Assembly: GCA_028699735.1 (NCBI GenBank)
Contig: JAQVUB010000208.1
Coordinates: 1 to 5,444 of the forward strand
Direction of reading: 5' to 3'
Source of the DNA: Lentisphaeria bacterium
GTDB lineage: Bacteria; Verrucomicrobiota; Lentisphaeria; Oligosphaerales; Oligosphaeraceae
Length of the DNA stretch: 5,444 nt
The notes under the pieces are model-generated. The model searched no databases, had not been told where the DNA came from, and saw only the letters and a program-made list of their open reading frames with translations. Within the stretch, counting starts at the first letter, position 1, and every line of letters begins with the position of its first letter. The position numbers were made by a program, and so were the translations under genes. This document shows, piece after piece, positions 1-5,444 of this stretch.

Positions 1-69
1 CTTTCAGAGTACCTTGCCTCCGGTTCCATGTCCTCCCATACTGCTGGCGACCGCTATCCTGCCAGGCTC

Positions 70-215
70 ACTTGTCGCGCGCGCGGAGGGTATTTTGTTT
101 TGGCAAGTCCGGCGTGTGTCCAATACTCAACTTGCCTCACGCGCGCGCAAAGGGTATGATCCAGCAGAACCATCCCGAAATCGTGCCGGACACTTGCCGC
201 GCGCGCGGAGGGTAT
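70..215. repeat. Cluster of three GC-palindromic repeats with ~60-base period
   Basis: Three copies start with ACTTG and end with GGGTAT: 70-93 (24 bases), 130-157 (28 bases) and 192-215 (24 bases). The first and third differ by a single base (T or C in ACTTGYC) and share the core CGCGCGCGGAGGGTAT. The second keeps both ends but has TCA inserted before the CG run and AAA in place of GGA. Start-to-start distances are 60 and 62 bases, and the intervals of 36 and 34 bases do not resemble each other. A degenerate fourth copy may begin near 12, where CTTGCCTC (13-20) matches 131-138 exactly. The layout recalls a tiny CRISPR array, but the copies diverge in length and sequence and no cas gene is present, so a dispersed palindromic repeat family is likelier. 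Confidence 0.7.
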
Positions 216-338
216 GGTCAGCCCCCTGGTTGGGTGGGGATCGGAGTTGTCTGAACCACGCCGAAAAAATAGTGCTGCAAAAACGAATTTGCAAGAAGAA
301 TCATAGGAAATCATGCAGAAACATGCTTATTCCTGAAA

Positions 339-424
339 GTCATCCTGATTCCTTGTCACCACCAGGTTTTTGGCTCCGGGAAAGAACAGTCTTCCTGCGA
401 GGTACTTTGCATGAGTGAGATGAC
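339..424. repeat. Possible dispersed element framed by GTCATC/GATGAC
   Basis: GTCATC at 339-344 and GATGAC at 419-424 are perfect inverted termini about 86 bases apart, in a stretch unlike the repeat cluster to its left. Many bacterial genomes carry intergenic elements that begin GTCATCCTGA and end with a complementary ATGAC, so this may be a diverged relative. Only six bases pair at each end, which could arise by chance. Only a second genomic copy would establish it. Confidence 0.25.
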
Positions 425-483
425 GGAGTTTTTGCATTGTCTGAGGTTCCTGCAAGTTGCGCTTGATGGAGTATCTTATATTT

Positions 484-488
484 GGAGG
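484..488 (+). promoter_or_regulatory. Ribosome binding site deciding the AAA-ATPase start
   Basis: GGAGG lies eight bases before the ATG at 497. An in-frame TTG at 482 would give five more residues but would place this Shine-Dalgarno inside the coding sequence, so the ATG is preferred. Confidence 0.8.
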
Positions 489-496
489 ATCAAGCC

Positions 497-2056
497 ATGC
501 AAAAACTAACCAGCAGCATTTATACATTCGAGAAACTCATCCGTAACGATTTCCTCTATGTTGATAAAACAGAATACATCTGGAGATTGATTTCCGAAGC
601 GCCCGCGTCTTTTTTCATGTCCCGTCCTCGCCGCTTTGGCAAGTCTCTGACCGTCTCCACACTCAAGGCCGTATTCCAGGGACGGAAGGATCTTTTCAAA
701 GGTCTTGCCATTGATGACAAGGGTTACAATTGGAAAGCGTACCCAGTCATCCATCTGGACATGGCAAACTGCAACGCGAAAAATGCAGGTGAACTTGAGA
801 ACTTTCTTTCCGATACACTTTCCGGGCTTGCCGATGGTTGCGGGATGAAAATGCGTGGTCAATCCAATGCAATGCGCTTTGAGTTTTTAATTCGTGATGT
901 GGTTGCGGCTGCAGACTCTCCTGTCGTCATTCTTCTTGACGAATACGACAAGCCGATCTTGAATACGCTAATGACTCCGGAAGCCAAAGCATGCCGGGAT
1001 GTCCTCAAAGGATTTTATTCCTCGATCAAGAAATGCGAAAGCCTCGAGCGGTTCGTGTTTGTCACCGGCGTCACCAAATTTTCACACGTCTCGCTTTTTT
1101 CCGAACTCAATAATCTGACCGACATCACGATGCATGCCGATTATGCCACCATGCTCGGTTACACGCAGGGGGAATTCGAAAAATACTTCGCGGACCGCCT
1201 GGATGACGCCGTGAACAAATTGAATATTCCGCGCGAAAAACTTCTTGCTGAAATCAAATCATGGTATGATGGTTATCGTTTTGAGGAACACGCGGAGACG
1301 GTTTACAATCCGGTGTCTCTGGCGCAATTCTTCATCAACGGCAGTAAATTTTCCAACTACTGGTTTTCGACGGGGACACCCTCGTTCCTGATGGAAGTGG
1401 CCCGGAATACGGACTTTAATTTTGAGCGGACCTTGAACGAACCGGTCATGGGAATTGCCTTCAATGCCTTTGAAATCGACCGGATCGATCCTCTGGCACT
1501 TCTGCTGCAAACCGGTTATCTGACCATCAAAAGTTCGTTCGTCGAACTTGGCGAGACACAGTATTATCTGGACTTTCCCAATCGCGAGGTGAAGGGGGCT
1601 TTTGAGACCTATCTGATCAGCGACTACAGCGCCATTCCGCAGGAAACAGTTGGTGCGAATGTGTTCAAAATGGTCAAGGCAATCAAAGCGGAGGACATTC
1701 ATCTTTTCATGGACTTGCTGAAAACCTTTTTTGCCGCAGTGCAATATGATGTTGCGACAAACACGGAAGGGCGCTTTCAACTACTGTTCTACTCCGTCTT
1801 TTTGCTGATCGGCGTGCGCATTGAAGCGGAATCTCGAACGAATAATGGGCGCATCGACGCGGTGATCCTTGACGGTGACTGCGTCTATATCTTTGAATTC
1901 AAGCTGAATCAGACCGCCGATACAGCCTTGTCGCAAATTCGCGAGAAGGAATATTTCCGGAAATATCAGCACTCCGGCAAAAAAATAATTCTCATCGGCG
2001 CGAACTTTGACACCGCATCGAGGCAGATATCCGGCTGGAAAGTCGAAGAGGGGTAG
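497..2056 (+). CDS. AAA-ATPase-like protein with C-terminal PD-(D/E)XK nuclease-fold domain
   Basis: This 519-residue protein fits the AAA-ATPase-like family (formerly DUF1703) fused to a PD-(D/E)XK_9-type domain, and its length is normal for that architecture. Visible in order: Y-V-D-K-T (21-25); a family-type Walker A, R-P-R-R-F-G-K-S (43-50), in which the first glycine of the P-loop is replaced; Walker B, L-L-D-E-Y-D-K-P-I (146-154); a sensor-like T-G-V-T-K-F-S (190-196); and W-Y-D-G-Y-R-F (256-262). The nuclease-fold core has G-R-I-D (451-454), E-F-K (467-469) and a following Q-I-x-x-K-x-Y (480-486). All expected catalytic residues are therefore present. The family is cytoplasmic, often occurs in many copies per genome and is spread by transfer. 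Its biological role is not settled: it has been guessed to be defence-like or mobile-element-like. The gene stands alone, with 88 bases to the next one and a weak terminator-like hairpin behind it. Assignment to the family is secure; nuclease activity and substrate are inference. Confidence 0.93.
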   Translation: MQKLTSSIYTFEKLIRNDFLYVDKTEYIWRLISEAPASFFMSRPRRFGKSLTVSTLKAVFQGRKDLFKGLAIDDKGYNWKAYPVIHLDMANCNAKNAGELENFLSDTLSGLADGCGMKMRGQSNAMRFEFLIRDVVAAADSPVVILLDEYDKPILNTLMTPEAKACRDVLKGFYSSIKKCESLERFVFVTGVTKFSHVSLFSELNNLTDITMHADYATMLGYTQGEFEKYFADRLDDAVNKLNIPREKLLAEIKSWYDGYRFEEHAETVYNPVSLAQFFINGSKFSNYWFSTGTPSFLMEVARNTDFNFERTLNEPVMGIAFNAFEIDRIDPLALLLQTGYLTIKSSFVELGETQYYLDFPNREVKGAFETYLISDYSAIPQETVGANVFKMVKAIKAEDIHLFMDLLKTFFAAVQYDVATNTEGRFQLLFYSVFLLIGVRIEAESRTNNGRIDAVILDGDCVYIFEFKLNQTADTALSQIREKEYFRKYQHSGKKIILIGANFDTASRQISGWKVEEG

Positions 2057-2061
2057 ATGCT

Positions 2062-2081
2062 GGAGACGGGAACTCCTTTTT
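2062..2081 (+). terminator. Weak intrinsic terminator candidate
   Basis: GGAG (2062-2065) can pair with CTCC (2073-2076) across a seven-base loop, directly followed by TTTTT (2077-2081). It sits five bases after the AAA-ATPase stop codon. Position and T-run fit a Rho-independent terminator, but the four-base-pair stem is short, so efficiency is doubtful. Confidence 0.35.
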
Positions 2082-2109
2082 AAACCACGAAAGGCACGAA
2101 AATTTTTAT
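2082..2109 (+). repeat. CACGAAA-type repeat, left copy
   Basis: This copy has two roughly ten-base units, CCACGAAAGG and CACGAAAATT, running into TTTAT. The 11-base core CACGAAAATTT (2095-2105) occurs as its exact reverse complement at 2767-2777, with similar flanks (ACGAAA on one side and a T-run ending in AT on the other). Short CACGAAA repeats of this style are widely scattered between genes in environmental bacteria; I state that from general knowledge. It lies between the AAA-ATPase gene and the small membrane protein gene. Confidence 0.6.
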
Positions 2110-2144
2110 ATGGTTGTTGCTTTGACAGGGAGTAGTAGCGCAAC

Positions 2145-2636
2145 ATGTTAAAATTCACCGAACGCATCAATCATCTGGAGTTGGTAATCAACCGGTGGAA
2201 AGTCTTTGTCTTTATGTTATTTTTCTCTTCCTATGTTCTTTACGGACTGTACCAAACGATCTGTGTTCAGGGCAAAGACGATCCCATGTTGCTGTATATC
2301 ATTACACCGATGACAGTTCTGCTGCTGATTGCCGGAACGATTTTATCGTTTGAAAAAACGCATTGGACCTTTGATCTGCACACCCGGACAGCCCGCTGGA
2401 AACAGCATCTCCTTTTCAAACGCCGTTCCGGATACCTTAACTTTCATGAAATCGAACGCTTTGACCTGCAGCAAGGTTGTTCTCTCAAAAATCCCTCGCG
2501 ACGACTCGTCGTTGTTCTGAAATCCAATCCCGACAAGCCCTTTCCGATGCAACGATGCTGGGAGAACAAAGAGAATTTCCCCCATCTCGACGAAATCCGT
2601 AATCGCCTGAACCGCTTGCTTGACAGCTCCCCCTAA
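2145..2636 (+). CDS. Small two-helix membrane protein, possibly PH-like cytoplasmic domain
   Basis: I do not recognise this 163-residue protein as a named gene. Two hydrophobic segments, about 18-39 and 48-69, are joined by a short hydrophilic turn containing G-K-D-D-P, giving a helical hairpin. The remaining ~95 residues are soluble and basic. A beta-rich pattern begins at W-T-F-D-L-H-T-R-T (74-82) and continues through F-x-E-I-E-R-F-D-L (100-108) and L-V-V-V-L-K (121-126). That layout, two helices followed by strands around an 'I/F-x-E-I' motif, resembles small bacterial proteins with a PH-like domain, but this is a pattern impression only. The lysine/arginine-rich domain suggests it lies in the cytoplasm. 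The start ATG follows AGGGAG (2127-2132) at 12 bases, a rather long spacing. The gene lies between inverted CACGAAA repeats, with 221 non-coding bases before the next gene, so it may be transcribed alone. Confidence 0.8.
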   Translation: MLKFTERINHLELVINRWKVFVFMLFFSSYVLYGLYQTICVQGKDDPMLLYIITPMTVLLLIAGTILSFEKTHWTFDLHTRTARWKQHLLFKRRSGYLNFHEIERFDLQQGCSLKNPSRRLVVVLKSNPDKPFPMQRCWENKENFPHLDEIRNRLNRLLDSSP

Positions 2637-2764
2637 GCAAAGCCAAATACATGCTCCCTGCGCTTCCAAGTAATGGAATCAAAACGCGATGCAACTCCGT
2701 TAAGCCGGCCTTGCCAGATGAGGATTTTGCCAGAGCAGGCTCATGCTTCAACGCAACAACCCCT

Positions 2765-2800
2765 ATAAATTTTCGTGTCTTTTCGTGTCTTTTCGTTGTT
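2765..2800 (-). repeat. CACGAAA-type repeat, right copy (inverted)
   Basis: On the plus strand this is TTTCGTGTCT twice in perfect tandem (2771-2790) followed by the degenerate unit TTTCGTTGTT (2791-2800), preceded by ATAAAT. Read on the minus strand it matches the copy at 2082-2109, including an identical 11-base core. The ten-base unit is close to one DNA helical turn. It occupies the gap before the large membrane protein gene, and a longer in-frame version of that gene would have to translate through it, which argues against the longer start. Confidence 0.7.
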
Positions 2801-2842
2801 AAAAAATGTGTCGTGAGCACCAGTCAGCAGCAAACGGATGCC

Positions 2843-2848
2843 GGGAGG
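2843..2848 (+). promoter_or_regulatory. Ribosome binding site deciding the start of the large membrane protein
   Basis: GGGAGG is nine bases before the ATG at 2858. The frame stays open back to an ATG at 2651, but that stretch has no good ribosome binding site, crosses the CACGAAA repeat and would place 69 non-membrane residues ahead of a typical basic N-terminus. Confidence 0.75.
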
Positions 2849-2857
2849 TCTTTGGGA

Positions 2858-4927
2858 ATGAAGAGCCGCATAAAAGAACTGCTGCAAAGAGTCTTTTACT
2901 GGGACTCTCCTGCACAAGGCGCGTTTTTCGGGCTGACCCTGGCTGGAATCGGCACCTGGCTTCTGCTCTCGCTTTTCCACTTCCTTTGGACTCTCGGGGC
3001 CTTCGGCGTGATATGGCCGCCCATGTTCTCTGATTTGAGTTCACCCGCAATCGTGACATTCGCGCTGGTTGCGGTAACCATGCTGCTCTATCCCCTGTTT
3101 CTTATCCTGCGTTTTTATGGTTTGATCTGCTGTAAATCGCCGCATCCGATCAGAAAATGTTCTTTTCTTGCCTTGTTTGCGATCTGTCTTATCACCGCCG
3201 GCGTTATTGCTGAGTTGCGTGGTGTCATCACCGTTTTCATAGTCTTTTTCTGCTGGATTTTCCCCGTGTTGCTGCTGCCCGGGATCGGCTGGCAGCTCTG
3301 GTTAGGGCATGCCCTGCTCTGGAGCCTGGGTCTGCTGGTGTGTGACATAACGTGGAACCATTTGACCAGGGCACTGGTGGCTTTTTACGATTTCTTTGGA
3401 ATAGGTCAGCCCCTGCCGTCCTGCTATGTCTCGATACTAGAGTTCTTACACGTCAGAGGTTCAGGCTGGCCCTGGTTCCTGGCCGCCGGGCTTCTCCTGC
3501 TCCTCCTGGGGTATCTGCTTACAGCCCGGCTCTGGGCCCGGGCGGCAGAGCTGCCATACCGGCAAATCTTCGGGCGCGGTGTGGCCGTTCTGTGGCTCCT
3601 GCTCGGAAGCAATTACGCCGGCCAGCTTTTTCTCGCCTGGCGGGGAGTTAAGGAAGCGAGTCAAGCGGTCGCCGCTCTGGAACAACGCTTCGGCCGGCCA
3701 ATGACAGCCCAGGCTCTCGGCGAATTGTACTATAACGGTGAACAGCCTGATCCCGACTTCTGGGAACGAGTAGGAACTCTGCAAAAAGGCAGTAGTCCGT
3801 TCACCGATGAATTCAGTGAGTTATCAACTCCGCCCGATGTTCTTCCGCCGGAAGCGATGCGGCAATGGCGCCAGCATCTCCAAAACAAAGAGGCTTCTCT
3901 TTCTCAGTGGGAGCAGATGTTTGCCGGCAACATTCCGCCGCTGGCACATTCTTTTCAGCCTGGAAATCTGGTGGCGATGTTGCTGCCACATCTCAGCCAC
4001 ATTAAACAATTCAACCTTCTGTCAATCTGGCGAGTGCGACTGGCAATCGAGGACGGCGATGTCCAAGCAGCCCTGGTCGCCAGCGAACGTCAGGCTAATG
4101 CCAACAACTCGCTGCTGCGCGAAACCCATCTGATCGGCGGCCTGGTTTGGATAGTCTGTACAGACGTTTGGCTCGATTCACTGGAAATGCTGCTGGAATC
4201 AAGGCTTTTGTCCGATGAACAGCTGCTGGCTCTGGAATCCCGGCTGAAAAAAGTGGAAAAGCAGGTGCCGGTGATGCATGAACGTGGGTTCTACAGCGAG
4301 GCCGTCTTCGGACTGGATTGTTTTGCCATGCTTACCGAGAAAAGAGGCGATGTCCCGGGAGAAAAAAGATTGCACGGATTCAGGTGGCCCGACTTTCGAT
4401 ATTTTGCCCCACAACTCTGCTGGTATGCAGCTCTGGATGAGGCCAGCCTTGCACAGAGCTACCGGGTCGCCGACTTTTCGGAGATGCCGCAACGCCCAAG
4501 TGTCGATCGTCGCCCGTTATGGTTCAGCAGAATGCTCCTGTCGGCTCTGAACAAAGCCGGGAAAAAGTTTCATGCCTTAACCGCCCGGCTGCGGGCGATG
4601 CAGGCGCTGATCACGGCGGAACAGTACCGCCGCCGCCATGGAGCCTGGCCGGACCGGCTCGAGAATCTGCCGGAGGACCCCTTCACCGGCGAACTACTGC
4701 ACTACCGCCACGGGGATTGCGTCTTTCTGATCGACATCGCCGGATGGAATGAAGAGTCCCGCTGCTGGAGCATCGATACTCAACAGCGCACTGCACCGGC
4801 GGTTCAGGTCTGGAGTACCGGTCCTGACAAAGCCGATGACGGCGGCCTGCAATCTGCCGAACTGCCGGACGGCCACCGCCCCGATGACATCCGGGCCATC
4901 CTGCGCCTGAATCCGCAGCAGCCATGA
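2858..4927 (+). CDS. Large polytopic membrane protein with PVC-type C-terminal signature
   Basis: This is a 689-residue protein of unknown function. After a basic start come about seven hydrophobic segments (roughly 26-50, 63-90, 101-120, 121-142, 145-164, 204-222 and 239-260). Positive residues cluster at the N-terminus, at 92-100 and at 223-240, which by the positive-inside rule puts the N-terminus in the cytoplasm and residues 261-689 outside. That part is largely helical and tryptophan-rich to about 560. The last 120 residues carry L-R-A-M-Q-A (578-583), H-G-A-W-P-D-R-L (594-601), D-P-F-T-G-E (607-612), Y-R (616-617) and S-T-G-P-D-K-A-D-D-G-G (653-663). This resembles the tail of many PVC-group hypothetical proteins and looks pseudopilin-like (a helix of 'L-x-A..Y-R-x-x-H-G-x-W-P' type followed by a small domain). 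No enzyme motif is evident. It could be a sensor or envelope component, but nothing here decides it. The gene to the right, 144 bases on, is also a membrane protein and may be co-transcribed. Confidence 0.85.
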   Translation: MKSRIKELLQRVFYWDSPAQGAFFGLTLAGIGTWLLLSLFHFLWTLGAFGVIWPPMFSDLSSPAIVTFALVAVTMLLYPLFLILRFYGLICCKSPHPIRKCSFLALFAICLITAGVIAELRGVITVFIVFFCWIFPVLLLPGIGWQLWLGHALLWSLGLLVCDITWNHLTRALVAFYDFFGIGQPLPSCYVSILEFLHVRGSGWPWFLAAGLLLLLLGYLLTARLWARAAELPYRQIFGRGVAVLWLLLGSNYAGQLFLAWRGVKEASQAVAALEQRFGRPMTAQALGELYYNGEQPDPDFWERVGTLQKGSSPFTDEFSELSTPPDVLPPEAMRQWRQHLQNKEASLSQWEQMFAGNIPPLAHSFQPGNLVAMLLPHLSHIKQFNLLSIWRVRLAIEDGDVQAALVASERQANANNSLLRETHLIGGLVWIVCTDVWLDSLEMLLESRLLSDEQLLALESRLKKVEKQVPVMHERGFYSEAVFGLDCFAMLTEKRGDVPGEKRLHGFRWPDFRYFAPQLCWYAALDEASLAQSYRVADFSEMPQRPSVDRRPLWFSRMLLSALNKAGKKFHALTARLRAMQALITAEQYRRRHGAWPDRLENLPEDPFTGELLHYRHGDCVFLIDIAGWNEESRCWSIDTQQRTAPAVQVWSTGPDKADDGGLQSAELPDGHRPDDIRAILRLNPQQP

Positions 4928-4930
4928 CAA

Positions 4931-4971
4931 CCGGTCAGCGAAAATGGGGTGACATTTTTTCCCATGACCGG
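4931..4971. other. Imperfect inverted repeat after the large membrane protein gene
   Basis: CCGGTCA (4931-4937) pairs perfectly with TGACCGG (4965-4971). Inside it, AAAATG (4941-4946) pairs with CATTTT (4953-4958) around a six-base loop, leaving internal unpaired stretches of three and six bases. An alternative inner pairing is TGGG (4945-4948) with CCCA (4961-4964). The structure begins three bases after the stop codon at 4925-4927. No T-run follows the outer stem, so it is not a standard terminator. It may protect the mRNA end or influence expression of the next gene. Confidence 0.5.
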
Positions 4972-5057
4972 CAACCTGTCTGCCATCCTGAAAGCCAATC
5001 CCGCCTGGCAAAAATATCAGCCGCAAGGCCATTCAACCAGCCTGGTGCATTTCACAT

Positions 5058-5063
5058 AAGGAA
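5058..5063 (+). promoter_or_regulatory. Ribosome binding site of the right-edge gene
   Basis: AAGGAA lies eight bases before the ATG at 5072. It supports that start over a different-frame ATG at 4924 that overlaps the preceding stop codon. The first A of this site is also part of a TAA (5057-5059) that closes the open extension of the preceding gene's frame. Confidence 0.7.
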
Positions 5064-5071
5064 TCAAAACG

Positions 5072-5444
5072 ATGAGCAAACGGGAATTTTCATCCATCGT
5101 GTTCAAGTTGGCCGGGGTCTGCATGCTGGCACGCCTTCTCGGCTTCCTGCCAATGATTTTCAATGCATTTTGTTCAGGGCAGCATGCCGATCCCATGCAG
5201 TCTCTGAGCTGGCATCTGCTGACGTTCGCAGCTCCTGTTTTAGGCCTGCTGATCGGTATTTTCATGATTGCCGGAAGCGAGTGGATTGCCGCCCGGCTTA
5301 TCCGAAATGACGGGGAATTCACGCCCGGCTTCAACCTCTCCCGCGAAGAAGTGCTCAGCATCGCCTTCTGCTGCATCGGACTGATCACACTGGTAAATGC
5401 CCTGCCAAAACTGTTTTATTCGGCTGTCAACTTCGTGCAGCTTT
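5072..5444 (+). CDS. Membrane protein of unknown function, truncated by the window edge
   Basis: The frame opens at ATG 5072 and remains open for 124 codons to the last base, so only the N-terminal part is visible. Hydrophobic segments lie at about 10-33, 47-68 and 94-115. A hydrophilic stretch between the second and third helices includes W-I-A-A-R-L-I-R-N-D-G-E (71-82) and S-R-E-E-V (90-94). The pattern A-x-P-V-L-G-L-L-I-G (54-62) then W-I-A-A-R-L-I recalls small three- or four-helix hypothetical proteins, with the third helix entering an A-L-P motif (110-112). I cannot name a family. The competing frame 4924-5310 covers the same bases but translates to a non-membrane, low-quality sequence and lacks a ribosome binding site. 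Same strand and close spacing suggest an operon with the large membrane protein upstream. Confidence 0.75.
   Translation, partial: MSKREFSSIVFKLAGVCMLARLLGFLPMIFNAFCSGQHADPMQSLSWHLLTFAAPVLGLLIGIFMIAGSEWIAARLIRNDGEFTPGFNLSREEVLSIAFCCIGLITLVNALPKLFYSAVNFVQL

Larger units (their letters stand above)
1..496. other. Non-coding, repeat-containing region
   Basis: I see no convincing gene here. Open frames on both strands run through the CGCGCGCG-rich repeats, have arginine/proline-rich low-complexity translations, lack ribosome binding sites and resemble no family I know. Bases 12-215 hold the periodic GC-palindromic repeat cluster. Bases 216-338 show only small hairpins, for example GCAAA (277-281) with TTTGC (288-292). 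Bases 339-424 are framed by GTCATC and GATGAC and may be the remnant of a dispersed intergenic element. The last 70 bases lead into the AAA-ATPase gene; no convincing -35/-10 pair was found there. Confidence 0.7.

Noticed and set aside
70..215. CRISPR array
   Set aside because: Only three copies are seen, with differing lengths (24 and 28 bases) and a diverged middle copy, and no cas genes are present. It is kept as a repeat cluster.
14..418. 134-codon open frame on the plus strand through the repeat cluster
   Set aside because: The translation is arginine- and proline-rich and generated by the CGCGCGCG repeats. It has no ribosome binding site and no family resemblance.
327..437. 36-residue peptide on the minus strand
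   Set aside because: No ribosome binding site or homology that I can recognise. It lies within a possible dispersed element and such peptides are commonly artefacts.
482..496. TTG start for the AAA-ATPase gene
   Set aside because: It would place the GGAGG ribosome binding site inside the gene; the ATG at 497 is ideally spaced from it.
2122..2150. TTGACA (2122-2127) with ATGTTA 17 bases later as a promoter
   Set aside because: The -10 match is poor and the transcript would begin inside the gene at 2145, downstream of its start codon.
2764..2769. TATAAA as a -10 element for the large membrane protein gene
   Set aside because: No acceptable -35 hexamer lies 16-18 bases upstream, and the A/T run is part of the CACGAAA repeat.
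2651..2857. Longer N-terminus of the large membrane protein starting at ATG 2651
   Set aside because: This stretch crosses the CACGAAA repeat, has no good ribosome binding site and lacks protein-like composition. ATG 2858 has GGGAGG at nine bases.
4924..5310. 128-codon frame starting in an ATGA overlap with the large membrane protein's stop
   Set aside because: It runs in a different frame through the membrane protein gene at 5072. Its translation is not protein-like and it has no ribosome binding site of its own.

Overview
The window looks like a chromosomal piece from a Gram-negative bacterium of roughly balanced base composition. The best taxonomic hint is in the gene at 2858-4927. Its C-terminus carries the signature W-P-D-x-L, then D-P-F-T-G with a nearby Y-R, then T-G-P-D-x-x-D-D-G-G. 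I associate this with large hypothetical proteins of the Planctomycetes-Verrucomicrobia-Lentisphaerae (PVC) group. Short C-A-C-G-A-A-A repeats and an AAA-ATPase-like/PD-(D/E)XK gene fit such a genome, but the assignment is inference. No rRNA, tRNA, insertion sequence or clear CRISPR array is visible.

Layout. Bases 1-496 are non-coding. They hold three (perhaps four) copies of a short GC-palindromic repeat about 60 bases apart (12-215), then a stretch bounded by GTCATC (339-344) and GATGAC (419-424). Bases 497-2056 encode a complete AAA-ATPase-like protein with a C-terminal PD-(D/E)XK nuclease-fold domain and all key motifs. After a weak terminator-like hairpin come two inverted copies of a C-A-C-G-A-A-A repeat (2082-2109 and 2765-2800). 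They bracket a small two-helix membrane protein gene (2145-2636). Bases 2858-4927 encode a 689-residue membrane protein with about seven N-terminal helices and a long, probably extracytoplasmic, C-terminal part. A 144-base gap with a strong imperfect inverted repeat leads to a further membrane protein gene (5072 onward) that runs off the right edge.

All genes are on the plus strand. The last two may be co-transcribed. The three membrane proteins are uncharacterised and no pathway can be read from the sequence. The AAA/nuclease gene looks like an independent accessory unit. The main points of interest are the 60-base-periodic repeat cluster, the inverted repeats around the 2145-2636 gene, and the structured region with an open in-frame extension after the stop at 4927.
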